In this document: one piece after another, positions 1 through 62,300 of the stretch
Layout of the letters: the number at the start of each line of letters is the position of its first letter
How positions within the stretch are numbered: the first letter of the stretch is position 1
Assembly: GCF_900091495.1 (NCBI RefSeq)
Contig: NZ_LT607413.1
Location: 5,533,001-5,597,000, forward strand
Origin: Micromonospora echinospora
Lineage (GTDB): Bacteria > Actinomycetota > Actinomycetes > Mycobacteriales > Micromonosporaceae
DNA: 64,000 bases
Reading direction: 5' to 3'
Position numbers and translations under genes: made by a program
Notes under the pieces: model-generated
Told to the model about the DNA's origin: nothing
The model's database searches: none
The model's input: the letters and a program-made list of their open reading frames with translations, nothing else

Positions 1-3000
1 TTGCGGTCGGGGGAGTGCGACCTGGCCCTCGCCGGTGGCGTCACGGTCATGGCTTCGCCCGCCACGTTCGTGGAGTTCTCCCGGCAGGGCGGCCTCGCCC
101 CGGACGGGCGCTGCAAGTCGTTCGCCGAAGGCGCCGACGGGACGGGCTGGTCGGAGGGTGTGGGTGTGCTGCTGGTGCAGCGGCTCTCCGACGCACGGCG
201 GGACGGTCGTCGGATTCTCGCGGTGGTGCGGGGTACGGCGGTGAACCAGGATGGTGCGTCGAATGGTTTGACGGCGCCGAATGGTCCGTCGCAGCAGCGG
301 GTGATCCGTCAGGCTCTGGCGAATGCCCGGTTGTCGACCGCCGACGTGGATGTGGTGGAGGCGCACGGTACGGGTACGACGTTGGGTGATCCGATCGAGG
401 CGCAGGCGTTGTTGGCGACGTACGGTCAGGGTCGGCCGGAGGGTCGTCCGTTGCTGCTCGGTTCGGTGAAGTCGAACGTTGGTCATACGCAGGCGGCGGC
501 TGGTGTGGCGGGCATCATCAAGTCGGTGTTGGCGATGCGGCATGGTGTGGTGCCGGCGTCTCTGCATGTGGATGTGCCGTCGTCGAGGGTGGACTGGTCG
601 GCGGGTGCGGTGGAGTTGGTGACCGAGGCTCGTGCGTGGCCGGTGGTGGGTCGGCCGCGTCGGGCGGCGGTGTCGTCGTTCGGGATCTCCGGCACCAACG
701 CCCACGTCATCCTCGAACAGCCGGAACCGGTGCCGGTGGAGACCGGGCCGGTGGCCGACGGACTGCCGCTCGTACCGTGGTTGGTGTCGGCGCGTTCCAC
801 CGACGCCCTGGCCAAGCAGGCCGACCGCCTCGCTGACCGCCTCCGTCGCGACCAGGACCAGTCGCCGGCCGACGTCGGTTGGTCGCTGGCCACCGCCCGG
901 GCAGCGTTGGAGCACCGGGCGGTGGTGCTGGGTGCGTCCGGCGGGGACCTGTTTGCTGGGTTGGCTGCCCTGGCCGAGGGCTCTTCTGTGCCTGGGTTGG
1001 TGTCCGGTGAGGTGGTGTCGGGTCGTCGGGCGTTGGTGTTCCCGGGTCAGGGTGCGCAGCGGCCGGGGATGGGTCGGGAGTTGTACGGGGCGTTTCCGGT
1101 GTTCGCGGATGCGTTCGATCGGGTGTGTGCCCTGTTCGAGGGTCGGTTGGACCGTCCGTTGCGGGAGGTGGTGTTCGCCGAGTCGGGCAGCGAGTTGGCG
1201 GGTCTGCTGGATCAGACGGTGTTCACGCAGGCGGGTTTGTTCGCGGTGGAGGTGGCGCTGTTTGAGTTGCTGTCGTCGTGGGGTGTGACGGCGGACTTCG
1301 TGGCGGGTCATTCGATTGGTGAGGTGACGGCGGCGTTCGTGTCGGGGGTGTTGTCGCTGGAGGATGCGTGTGCTCTGGTGGCGGCGCGGGGTTCGTTGAT
1401 GCAGGCGTTGCCGTCCGGTGGTGGCATGTTGGCGGTCGGTGCCCCGGAGGTTGAGGTCCGCGAGCTGGCCGGCGAGGGTGTCGACGTGGCGGCGGTGAAC
1501 GGTCCGGCGTCCGTCGTGCTGTCCGGTCCGGTGGCCGAGTTGGATCGGGTGGCGCAGGAGTGTGCGGCCCGGGGTTGGCGGGCGAAGCGCCTCTCGGTGA
1601 GTCATGCGTTCCACTCGCGGTTGATGGAGCCGATGCTCGACGGGTTCCGGGCTGCCATCGCGGGTCTGGACTGGTCTGCGCCGAGGGTGCCGATCGTGTC
1701 GAACCTGACCGGCCAGGTCGCGGATCCGGGGGAGATCGCAAGCCCGGACTATTGGGTGCGGCATGTGCGTGAGGCGGTCCGGTTCGGCGACGGCATCGCG
1801 ACGTTGCACGGTCTGGGTGTGGCCACGGTGCTGGAGGTGGGGCCGGATGCGACGTTGACGGCGATGGCGGCTGACACGCCGACCGACCGGGCGGTGCACC
1901 TGGTTCCGGTGTTGCGGCGGGACCAGTCGGAGGCGATTGCGCTGGTCACGGCTCTGGCTCGGTTGCACGTGACGGGTACTGCGGTGGACTGGACGGGTTG
2001 GTTCACTCAGGCCGGTCAGCGGCCCCGCACCGTCGACCTGCCCACCTACGCCTTCCAGCGGCAGCGGTACTGGCTGCACGACACCCCGCCCGCCACGACT
2101 GTTCCCGCCGCCGTCTCCGCTGCGGTGAGCGACGAGCGGTTCTGGGCGGCGGTGGAGCAGGAGGACCTGGCCGGGCTGGGGGAGGAGTTCCGGCTCGACG
2201 CGGATGAGCCGTTGAGTGCCCTGTTGCCGAGACTGGCCCAGTGGCGGCGGGAGGGGCAGCACCGATCCACCGCCGACTCCTGGCGTTACCGGATCGACTG
2301 GACCGCCGTACCGGATGCCGAGCCGGCGCTGTCCGGCACGTGGCTGCTGCTGGTGCCGTACCTCGGCCTGGACGGCGCGCTGCTCGCGGCCGTGACCGAC
2401 GGGCTGACCGCAGCCGGCGCGGAGGTCCGCCCGGTGCCGTTCGACGGCCCGGCCGACGACCGGGAACTGGTGGCGAAGGCCCTCCGCGACGTCGGCGAGG
2501 TCACCGGAGTGGTGTCGCTGCTGTCGCTCACGGGCGGCGGCGTGGGCGAGGCGCTGGCGGTGGTGCAGGCGTTGGGTGCCGCCGGTGTCGGAGGCCGGGT
2601 GTGGTGGTTGACCCGGGGTGCCGTGTCGCTGGGGGCGTCCGACGGTCCGGTGGACGAGGTCGGGGCTGCGGTGTGGGGCTTCGGCCGGGTGGCGGCGTTG
2701 GAGGAGCCGCGTCGGTGGGGTGGCTTGGTGGATCTGCCGCAGGTGGTGGACGAGCGGGCGGTCCGCCGGTTCTGCGCGATGGTGGGGGCCGGCACCGAGG
2801 ATCAGGTTGCGGTGAGGTCGTCGGGGGTGTTCGCCCGGCGGTTGGTGCGGGCTTCGGGTGATCCGGTGCGTCGGTCCTTCCGGCTGTCGGGGACGGTGCT
2901 GGTCACCGGCGGTACGGGGGCGCTCGGTTCGCGGGTCGCCGAGTGGGCGGTCGGCGCGGGTGCCGGCCACGTGGTGTTGACGAGTCGTCGCGGTGAGCGG

Positions 3001-4224
3001 GCGTCCGGTGCGGTGGAGTTGGCGGAGCGGTTGCGGGCGTCGGGTGCGCGGGTGACCGTGGCGGCCTGTGACGTGGCCGACCGGGCCCAGGTCGCGGCGC
3101 TGCTCGACGACCTGACGGATCAGGGCGATCCGGTGCGGGCCGTCGTGCACGCGGCGGGGGCGGCGCAGTCCGTCCCGCTCGCCGAGATGACCGCCGAGGA
3201 GCTGTCCGACGTGCTCCGGGCCAAGGTCGACGGTGCGGCCCACCTCGACGAGCTGCTGCCGGACGGGTTGGACGCGTTCGTGGTGTTCTCGTCCATCGCC
3301 GGGGTGTGGGGTTCGGCGGGGCAGGCCGGCTACGCGGCGGCCAACGCGTACCTCGACGGGCTGGTCGCGCGGCGACGCGCCCGGGGTCTCGCCGGCACCG
3401 CCGTGGCCTGGGGGCCGTGGGCCGGTGCCGGCATGGCGCACGGCGAGCAGCAGGAGCAGTTGGCCCGGCGTGGTCTGCCGGCGATGGCTCCGGAGCTGGC
3501 GGTGACCGCGTTGCAGGGTGCCCTGGACCGGGACGACGTCTCGGTGGTGGTCGCCGACGTGGCGTGGGACCGGTTCGCCGCGTCCTTCACCGCGCTGCGT
3601 CCCAGCCCCCTGCTCGACGGCATCCCGGAAGCGGCCGGCACCGCCGGCCAGCCCGAGACGCCGGCGGCGGACGCCGGGGCACCGCAGGCGCTGCGGGACC
3701 GGCTCGCCGCAGCCGGGGACGCCGAGCGGGAGCGCATCCTGCTCGACCTGGTCCGCGGCACCGCGGCCACCGTCCTGGGGCACCGCACCCCGGCCGCGAT
3801 CCGGGCCGGACGCGGCTTCCTGGAACTCGGCTTCGACTCGCTCACCGCCGTCGAGCTGCGCAACCGGCTCACCGCCGAGACCGGCCTGACCCTGCCGACC
3901 ACCCTGGTCTTCGACCACCCGACGCCGGCGACGCTCGCCGCGCACCTGCGCGCCGAGTTGCTGCCGCACGGGGCGGCCAGCCCGGTCGTCGCCGAGATCG
4001 ATCGGCTCGACCAGGTGCTGCGCGCGGTCCCCGGGGACCGCCGCGACGACGCGGAGGTCACCCGCCGGCTGGAGGAACTCGTCGCCCGGTGGCGGGGCGG
4101 CGCGGCTCCGCCGGCCGCCGATCCGGCATCCGCCGGGGACCCGGTCGACGTGGCCGAGGACCTGACCAGCGCCACGGAGGACGACATCTTCGACATCATC
4201 CAGCGGGAGTTCGGCAAACAGTGA
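1..4224 (+). CDS. PKS-A: type I modular polyketide synthase, 3' part (KS-AT-KR-ACP-docking)
   Basis: This is the C-terminal 1407 residues of a modular PKS. The true start lies upstream, and the TTG at position 1 is an internal Leu codon. The reading frame opens inside the ketosynthase just after where the active-site Cys should be. The two KS histidines are present, in AHGTGT (His codon 364) and NVGHTQ (His codon 484). An acyltransferase follows (about 1030-1960), with Ser in GHSIGE at 1312 and HAFH at 1603-1614, the malonyl-CoA signature. There is no DH. A KR (about 2287-3480) has TGGTGALG and catalytic Tyr codon 3331; Trp in GVWGS and no LDD motif suggest an A-type KR. The ACP is about 3703-3963, with the phosphopantetheine Ser codon at 3838 in GFDSL. 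The tail (3970-4221) ends in an acidic helix, [12 protein letters not shown], a docking element expected to meet the N-terminus of PKS-B. The module should add a malonate unit and leave a beta-hydroxyl. Confidence 0.95.
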   Translation: MRSGECDLALAGGVTVMASPATFVEFSRQGGLAPDGRCKSFAEGADGTGWSEGVGVLLVQRLSDARRDGRRILAVVRGTAVNQDGASNGLTAPNGPSQQRVIRQALANARLSTADVDVVEAHGTGTTLGDPIEAQALLATYGQGRPEGRPLLLGSVKSNVGHTQAAAGVAGIIKSVLAMRHGVVPASLHVDVPSSRVDWSAGAVELVTEARAWPVVGRPRRAAVSSFGISGTNAHVILEQPEPVPVETGPVADGLPLVPWLVSARSTDALAKQADRLADRLRRDQDQSPADVGWSLATARAALEHRAVVLGASGGDLFAGLAALAEGSSVPGLVSGEVVSGRRALVFPGQGAQRPGMGRELYGAFPVFADAFDRVCALFEGRLDRPLREVVFAESGSELAGLLDQTVFTQAGLFAVEVALFELLSSWGVTADFVAGHSIGEVTAAFVSGVLSLEDACALVAARGSLMQALPSGGGMLAVGAPEVEVRELAGEGVDVAAVNGPASVVLSGPVAELDRVAQECAARGWRAKRLSVSHAFHSRLMEPMLDGFRAAIAGLDWSAPRVPIVSNLTGQVADPGEIASPDYWVRHVREAVRFGDGIATLHGLGVATVLEVGPDATLTAMAADTPTDRAVHLVPVLRRDQSEAIALVTALARLHVTGTAVDWTGWFTQAGQRPRTVDLPTYAFQRQRYWLHDTPPATTVPAAVSAAVSDERFWAAVEQEDLAGLGEEFRLDADEPLSALLPRLAQWRREGQHRSTADSWRYRIDWTAVPDAEPALSGTWLLLVPYLGLDGALLAAVTDGLTAAGAEVRPVPFDGPADDRELVAKALRDVGEVTGVVSLLSLTGGGVGEALAVVQALGAAGVGGRVWWLTRGAVSLGASDGPVDEVGAAVWGFGRVAALEEPRRWGGLVDLPQVVDERAVRRFCAMVGAGTEDQVAVRSSGVFARRLVRASGDPVRRSFRLSGTVLVTGGTGALGSRVAEWAVGAGAGHVVLTSRRGERASGAVELAERLRASGARVTVAACDVADRAQVAALLDDLTDQGDPVRAVVHAAGAAQSVPLAEMTAEELSDVLRAKVDGAAHLDELLPDGLDAFVVFSSIAGVWGSAGQAGYAAANAYLDGLVARRRARGLAGTAVAWGPWAGAGMAHGEQQEQLARRGLPAMAPELAVTALQGALDRDDVSVVVADVAWDRFAASFTALRPSPLLDGIPEAAGTAGQPETPAADAGAPQALRDRLAAAGDAERERILLDLVRGTAATVLGHRTPAAIRAGRGFLELGFDSLTAVELRNRLTAETGLTLPTTLVFDHPTPATLAAHLRAELLPHGAASPVVAEIDRLDQVLRAVPGDRRDDAEVTRRLEELVARWRGGAAPPAADPASAGDPVDVAEDLTSATEDDIFDIIQREFGKQ
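2131..2256 (+). other. Dimerization-element-like segment, PKS-A module
   Basis: A stretch of about 40 residues between AT and KR begins [12 protein letters not shown] and ends AQWRREG. Segments of the same form (FWxAVE...L...WR) occur in every module of this window that lacks a DH and in none that has one. This matches the dimerization element described for KR-only actinobacterial modules. The role is inferred from family knowledge. Confidence 0.6.
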
Positions 4225-4236
4225 CCGCCAGCCACC

Positions 4237-4266
4237 CTAGGGGTGCGCCCTGCTCATCTAGGGGTG
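4237..4266 (+). promoter_or_regulatory. Direct repeat CTAGGGGTG x2, 21-bp period
   Basis: CTAGGGGTG occurs at 4237-4245 and again at 4258-4266, exactly 21 bp apart (two helical turns). The region lies between the PKS-A stop and a strong hairpin. Related TAGGGG boxes sit upstream of PKS-B and PKS-D. The spacing resembles direct-repeat operators of SARP-type activators, but no regulator gene is in the window, so binding is inference. Confidence 0.45.
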
Positions 4267-4270
4267 TGCC

Positions 4271-4312
4271 ACCACCTGACGGGCTCCGTAGGGTCGGAGC
4301 CCGTCAGGTGGT
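4271..4312 (+). terminator. 18-bp perfect hairpin after PKS-A
   Basis: The left arm ACCACCTGACGGGCTCCG (4271-4288) pairs perfectly with 4295-4312 around the 6-nt loop TAGGGT. There is no U-tract, as is common for actinomycete terminators. It should end PKS-A transcripts and insulate the phosphoesterase gene. The loop itself carries a TAGGGT box. Confidence 0.8.
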
Positions 4313-4370
4313 CGTCCCCGGCCGGTACGTGGGACGGACGGTGGGGTGCACGCGGGTGCCCGGAGGTACG

Positions 4371-4375
4371 GGAGG
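4371..4375 (+). promoter_or_regulatory. Ribosome binding site for the phosphoesterase
   Basis: GGAGG at 4371-4375 lies 6 nt before the GTG at 4382. This supports GTG 4382 as the start over the in-frame upstream GTG at 4346, which has no comparable site and would add 12 residues outside the conserved fold. Confidence 0.75.
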
Positions 4376-4381
4376 TTCCGG

Positions 4382-5233
4382 GTGACCTACGTCCGCCAAC
4401 TGCTCGCGATCAGCGACCTGCACGTCGTGTACGCGGAGAACCGTGCGATCGTCGAGGGCCTGCGCCCCGGCAACGCCGGGGACTGGCTGATCGTCGCCGG
4501 TGACGTCGGCGAGTTCGTCGCCGACGTCGAGTGGGCGCTCGGTCTGCTCAGCGAGCGTTTCGCCAAGGTGATCTGGGCGCCGGGCAACCACGAACTGTGG
4601 ACGCCCCGGGACGACGTCGTGCAATTGCGCGGTGAGGCGCGCTACCGGCACCTGGTCGAGATCTGTCGCCGGCTCGGCGTGGTCACCCCGGAGGATCCGT
4701 ACCCGGTGTGGGATCCCGACGGCGATCCCGTCCTGATCGCCCCGCTCTTCGTCGGGTACGACTACACGTGGCGGCCCCCGGGGACGTACACCCGGGAACA
4801 GGCGCTGGCCCTGGCGCACGAGACCGGCGTGGTCTGCACCGACGAGATCCTGCTGCACCCGGACCCGTATCCGAGCCGGGACGCCTGGTGCCGGGCCCGG
4901 GTCATCCAGACCGAACGGCGGCTCGACACGGAGCGTGGCGGACTGCCCACCGTCCTGGTCAACCACTACCCGCTGGTCCGTGAGCCGACCCGCATCCTGC
5001 GGTTCCCCGAGTTCGCGCAGTGGTGCGGCACCGACCTCACGGCGGACTGGCACCTGCGCTACGAGGCCCGCGTCGCCGTCTACGGCCACCTGCACATCCC
5101 CCGCACCACCTGGTACGACGGGGTGCGCTTCGAGGAGGTGTCGGTCGGCTACCCGCGTGAGTGGCGTCGCCGGGCCACCGCGCCGGGGCAGCTCCGACCG
5201 CTGCTGCCGGCCCCCGTCCGACACCTCGGCTGA
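4382..5233 (+). CDS. Calcineurin-like metallophosphoesterase, PptH-like (putative 4'-phosphopantetheinyl hydrolase)
   Basis: This is a 283-residue cytosolic protein with no signal peptide. All metal-binding blocks of the calcineurin-like phosphoesterase fold are visible: SDLH (Asp12, His14), AGDVGE (Asp41), PGNHELW (Asn69, His70), VNHYPLV (His195) and YGHLH (His236, His238). Between them are the conserved-looking stretches VVTPEDPYPVW, VCTDEILLHPDPYPSRDAWC and FPEFAQWCGTDLTADWH. From memory, this arrangement is that of the actinobacterial family often encoded beside Sfp-type PPTases, whose mycobacterial member PptH (Rv2795c) removes 4'-phosphopantetheine from holo-carrier proteins. No PPTase is adjacent here. 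The gene is flanked by hairpins at 4271-4312 and 5234-5251, so it is probably its own transcription unit between two PKS genes. I infer a role in resetting or turning over ACPs. A phosphoesterase with another substrate remains possible. Metallophosphoesterase fold is certain; PptH function is moderate. Confidence 0.85.
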   Translation: MTYVRQLLAISDLHVVYAENRAIVEGLRPGNAGDWLIVAGDVGEFVADVEWALGLLSERFAKVIWAPGNHELWTPRDDVVQLRGEARYRHLVEICRRLGVVTPEDPYPVWDPDGDPVLIAPLFVGYDYTWRPPGTYTREQALALAHETGVVCTDEILLHPDPYPSRDAWCRARVIQTERRLDTERGGLPTVLVNHYPLVREPTRILRFPEFAQWCGTDLTADWHLRYEARVAVYGHLHIPRTTWYDGVRFEEVSVGYPREWRRRATAPGQLRPLLPAPVRHLG

Positions 5234-5251
5234 CCGCCTCCGCAGAGGCGG
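5234..5251 (+). terminator. Short GC hairpin directly after the phosphoesterase stop
   Basis: CCGCCTC (5234-5240) pairs with GAGGCGG (5245-5251) around a 4-nt loop, starting at the first base after the TGA. A second weak stem-like sequence follows at about 5253-5272. It is a plausible terminator, weaker than the other hairpins in the window. Confidence 0.55.
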
Positions 5252-5325
5252 GGGCGGACGGTTCCGACCGCCCTCAGGCTGCTGTTATCCGGCCCGACCG
5301 AGGGCCCGCCGACCACAGCCGAATG

Positions 5326-5341
5326 AGGGGTCCGTAGGGGT
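5326..5341 (+). promoter_or_regulatory. AGGGGT pair, 10-bp period, upstream of PKS-B
   Basis: AGGGGT occurs at 5326-5331 and 5336-5341, the second as TAGGGGT, one helical turn apart and about 240 bp before the PKS-B start. This is the same motif as the boxes at 4237-4266 and 59167-59195. It is a candidate activator site for the PKS-B/C transcript. I could not assign -10 and -35 elements with confidence. Confidence 0.4.
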
Positions 5342-5354
5342 TGGGCGGCAGTTC

Positions 5355-5386
5355 ACCGCTCAGTACCGTCCACTCACGGTAGCGGT
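5355..5386 (+). promoter_or_regulatory. Bulged inverted repeat in the PKS-B leader region
   Basis: ACCGCT (5355-5360) pairs with AGCGGT (5381-5386), and inside it ACCGT (5365-5369) pairs with ACGGT (5376-5380), leaving a 4-nt bulge and a 6-nt loop. It lies just downstream of the AGGGGT pair. It could be an operator or an RNA stem. Apart from this stem and the AGGGGT pair, I see nothing gene-like in 5234-5580. Confidence 0.3.
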
Positions 5387-5580
5387 CGGATGCCGGCAAT
5401 CCCAGGGTCGGAGCGTGCGGTGGCGTGCGGGGTGGTCAGCGGTGAGGAACAGACGTTGAAGCGGTGAGTGCACGTCCGTGTCGCCATCGGTCGCTCCCGG
5501 TCGAAGACGCCGGGTCGGGTCGATGGCTTCCTCGGTGTTCGGCGGAAATCGATCGGTAGCAAGTTCCGGGCGGGTGGATC

Positions 5581-29139
<23,559 letters not shown>

Positions 29140-29155
29140 CCCTTGTCCCACGTAC

Positions 29156-29159
29156 GGAG
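29156..29159 (+). promoter_or_regulatory. Ribosome binding site for PKS-C
   Basis: GGAG at 29156-29159 is 6 nt before ATG 29166. The whole PKS-B to PKS-C gap is 26 bp and has no room for a terminator or promoter, which supports co-transcription. Confidence 0.7.
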
Positions 29160-29165
29160 TAACTG

Positions 29166-59018
<29,853 letters not shown>

Positions 59019-59043
59019 CCTGTCGCCGATCATTGTCGACAGG
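59019..59043 (+). terminator. First hairpin after PKS-C
   Basis: CCTGTCG (59019-59025) pairs with CGACAGG (59037-59043) around an 11-nt loop, starting at the base after the stop codon. It stands in tandem with the much stronger hairpin that follows. Confidence 0.5.
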
Positions 59044-59045
59044 CG

Positions 59046-59098
59046 TCGGCGGAGCGGGTCGCGGTGACCGTCACGGTCACCGCGACCCGCTCCGCCGA
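59046..59098 (+). terminator. 25-bp perfect hairpin after PKS-C
   Basis: Positions 59046-59070 are fully complementary to 59074-59098, with only three bases (TCA) in the loop. This is the strongest stem in the window and should end the PKS-B/PKS-C transcript. PKS-D must then have its own promoter in the remaining 270 bp. Confidence 0.88.
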
Positions 59099-59142
59099 GC
59101 CGCCGGACCCGCTCCTGACCGGGCGGCCCCCGGCCAGCCTGG

Positions 59143-59158
59143 GGCCGTTTGAACGGCC
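59143..59158 (+). promoter_or_regulatory. Inverted repeat GGCCGTT-TG-AACGGCC upstream of PKS-D
   Basis: Perfect 7-bp arms separated by 2 bp form a compact dyad typical of a dimeric regulator site. It ends eight bases before the first TAGGGG box. Binding is inference. Confidence 0.35.
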
Positions 59159-59166
59159 GTTTGCGC

Positions 59167-59195
59167 TAGGGGCGGCCGTAGGGGCAGCCTAGGGG
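59167..59195 (+). promoter_or_regulatory. Three phased TAGGGG boxes upstream of PKS-D
   Basis: TAGGGG occurs at 59167-59172, 59179-59184 and 59190-59195, with periods of 12 and 11 bp, so all lie on nearly one face of the helix. A weaker TAGGGC follows at 59237. These are direct, not inverted, repeats, as for SARP-type activator sites. The DNA from here to 59372 is less GC-rich than the genes, which fits a promoter region, but I could not choose -35/-10 boxes. Confidence 0.5.
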
Positions 59196-59372
59196 TTGTG
59201 ACCGTCACCGGCCGACCAATACCTTCCTCCGGTAAGTAGGGCGCGGTCGGCGCTTCGACGCTGTTGGGTTATCTGCAATTCGTGGTCGGGCTGAATGGGC
59301 TGTGGTGTCGCGGCTTGAGGCGTCTGTAGACGGCATCGGGTCGCTTTTTTGCGGCCCGAAAAGGTGGCGCTA

Positions 59373-62300
59373 ATGGCGACTGAAGACACTCTCCGGGAAT
59401 ACCTGAAATGGGTTACCGCAGATCTCCACCAGACTCGGCGGAAGCTCGGGGAGCTGGAGGCGGCGAACCGGGAGCCGATCGCCATCGTCGGCATCGGCTG
59501 CCGTTTCCCCGGCGGGGTGCGGTCGCCCGAGGACCTGTGGCGACTGGTGGCCGACGGCCGTGACGCCGTCTCCGACTTCCCGACCGACCGGGGCTGGGAC
59601 CTGGAGCGGCTGATCCACCCCGACCCCGACCACCCCGGGACCTCGTACGTCGGGCAGGGTGGCTTCCTCGACTCGGCCACCGAGTTCGACCCCGGCTTCT
59701 TCGGTATCTCACCGCGCGAGGCGCTGGGCATGGACCCGCAGCAGCGGCTGCTGCTGGAGACCTCGTGGGAGGCGTTCGAGCACGCCGGCATCGACCCGTC
59801 GACCCTGCGCGGCCACCAGGTCGGTGTCTTCGCCAGCACCACCGGCCAGGACTACGCCGCGCTGCTCCAGTCGCCCCCGCCCGGCGTCGAGGGGTACGTC
59901 CTCACCGGCACCGCCGCCAGCGTCGTCTCCGGTCGGATCTCGTACGTGCTCGGCGTCGAGGGCCCCGCCGTCTCCGTCGACACGGCCTGCTCGTCGTCCC
60001 TGGTCGCGCTGCACCTCGCCTGCCACGCCCTGCGGCAGGGCGAGTGCTCCCTCGCGCTGGCCGGCGGCGCTACCGTCATGTCCACCCCCGCCGCCTTCGT
60101 CGGCTTCAGCCGTCAGCGGGGGCTCGCCGCCGACGGGCGGGTCAAGGCGTTCGCCGGGGCCGCCGACGGGACCGCGTGGGGTGAGGGCGTCGCCGTGCTG
60201 CTGGTCGAGCGGCTCTCCGACGCCCGCCGTAACGGCCACCCCGTCCTCGCCGTGGTGCGCGGCAGCGCGGTCAACCAGGACGGCGCGTCCAACGGGCTGA
60301 CCGCCCCCAACGGGCCCTCCCAGCAGCGGGTGGTGCTCCAGGCCCTGGCCAGCGCCCGGCTCGCCCCGGAACAGGTCGACGCGGTGGAGGCGCACGGCAC
60401 CGGCACCAACCTCGGCGACCCCATCGAGGCCACCGCCCTGCTCGCCACGTACGGGCAGGGGCGGCCGGCGGACCGGCCACTGCGGCTCGGCTCGGTCAAG
60501 TCGAACATCGGGCACACCCAGGCCGCCGCCGGTGTCGCCGGAGTGATCAAGATGGTGCTGGCCCTCCAGCACGGCCTGCTCCCGGCGACCCTGCACGTCG
60601 ACGAGCCCACCCCGCACGTCGACTGGACGGCGGGCGCGGTGTCGCTGCTGACCGAGGCACTGCCCTGGCCGCGCGGTGAACAGCCGCGCCGCGCCGGCGT
60701 GTCCTCGTTCGGCATGAGCGGCACCAACGCCCACGTGATCATCGAGGAGGCGCCCGAGCCGACCCCGGCCCCTGCCGCCGAGGGGGCCGACGGTCCGACC
60801 GAGCAGGCCGCGCCGGAGGTCGCGACCGGACCGGCCCCGGTGACGAACGCCGGACTGGTGCCCGTGCTGCTCTCCGCCCGTGACGCCGACGGACTGGCCG
60901 CGCAGGCGCGGCGCTGGGCCGACTGGCTGGACACCGAAGCCGACGCCGCCGAGCTGGTCGACCTCGGCTGGTCGTCCGTCACGACCCGGGGTGCCCTGGA
61001 ACACCGGGCGGTCGTCCTCGCCGCCGACCGCGCCGACCTGTCCCGGGACCTGCGGGCCCTCGCCGACGGCGGCACCGCCGCCGGCCCGGTCGTCGGTGCC
61101 GGGCCACGCGGCGGGCAGCTGGCCTTCCTCTTCTCCGGCCAGGGCGCCCAGCGCGCCGGCATGGGCCGGGAGCTGGGGGTGTTCCCGGTCTTCGCCCGCG
61201 CGCTCGCCGAGACCTGCGCCGCGCTCGACCCGCACCTGCCCCGCCCGCTCGCCCCGGTCCTCGCCGCCGAACCGGGCAGCGAGGACGCCGACCTGCTCGA
61301 CCAGACGCTCTGGACCCAGGCCGGGCTCTTCGCCGTCGAGGTCGCCCTGTACCGGCTGCTGGAATCCTGGGGGGTCACCCCGGACGTGCTGCTGGGTCAC
61401 TCCATCGGCGAGGTCGTCGCCGCCCACGTCGCGGGGGTGCTCACCCTCGCCGACGCCGCCGCGCTGGTCGCCGCCCGGGGCCGGCTCATGCAGGCCCTGC
61501 CGACCGGTGGGGCGATGCTCTCGGTCGCCGCCGGCCTCGCCGACGTCGAGGCCGTACTCGCCGAGGTGGACGGCCCGATCGGCGTCGCCGCGGTGAACGG
61601 GCCCGCCGCCGTGGTGGTCTCCGGTGCCGCCGACGCCGTCGCCGAGGTCGACCGCCGCTGCGCCGACCGTGGCGTACGCACCACGCGGCTGACCGTCAGC
61701 CACGCCTTCCACAGCCCGCTCATGGAGCCGATGCTGGCCGACTTCCGGGCCGAACTGGCCCGGCTGACCTTCCAGCCACCGACCCTGCCGATCGTGTCCA
61801 ACCTGACCGGCGCGCCGGTCGACGCCGAGGAGATCCGCAGCCCCGACTACTGGGTGCGGCACGTCCGCGAGGCGGTCCGCTTCGCCGACGGCGTCCAGCG
61901 GGCGCGCGCCCTCGGCGTCGGCACGTTCCTGGAGGTCGGCCCGAGCGGCGTGCTGAGCGCGCTGACCCGGGAGATCGTCGGCGCGGACGCCACCGCCGTG
62001 GCGCTGCTGCGCCGGGACCGACCCGAGCCGCTGTCCCTGTTCACCGCCCTCGCCGAGCTGCACGTGGCGGGGGTCGCCGTCGGCTGGCGGGAGCTGTTCA
62101 CCGGCGCGGACCCCCGCCGGGTCCGGCTCCCCGGGTACGCCTTCCACCGCCAGCGGTTCTGGCCCGAGCCGCCGCCCGCCCCGACCGGTACGGGCACCGG
62201 CGCGGACGCCGAGTTCTGGGCCGCCGTGGAACAGGCCGACGTCGAGGCGCTGCGCGACCAGCTCGGCACCGCCCCGGGCGGCGACACCGACCCCGTGGAC

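Noticed and set aside
1..3. TTG at the first base as a gene start
   Set aside because: It encodes an internal Leu of the ketosynthase; the frame continues upstream of the window.
4346..4348. Upstream in-frame GTG as start of the phosphoesterase
   Set aside because: It has no good ribosome site, whereas GTG 4382 has GGAGG at ideal spacing and begins directly before the conserved first strand.
59321..59332. Short dyad CGTCT-GT-AGACG upstream of PKS-D
   Set aside because: Five-base arms in a GC-rich region are expected by chance, and nothing else marks it.
59345..59366. Possible pairing of CTTTTTT with GAAAAG that would cover the PKS-D ribosome site
   Set aside because: Only about five A-T/U pairs and one wobble would form, too weak to call a translational switch.
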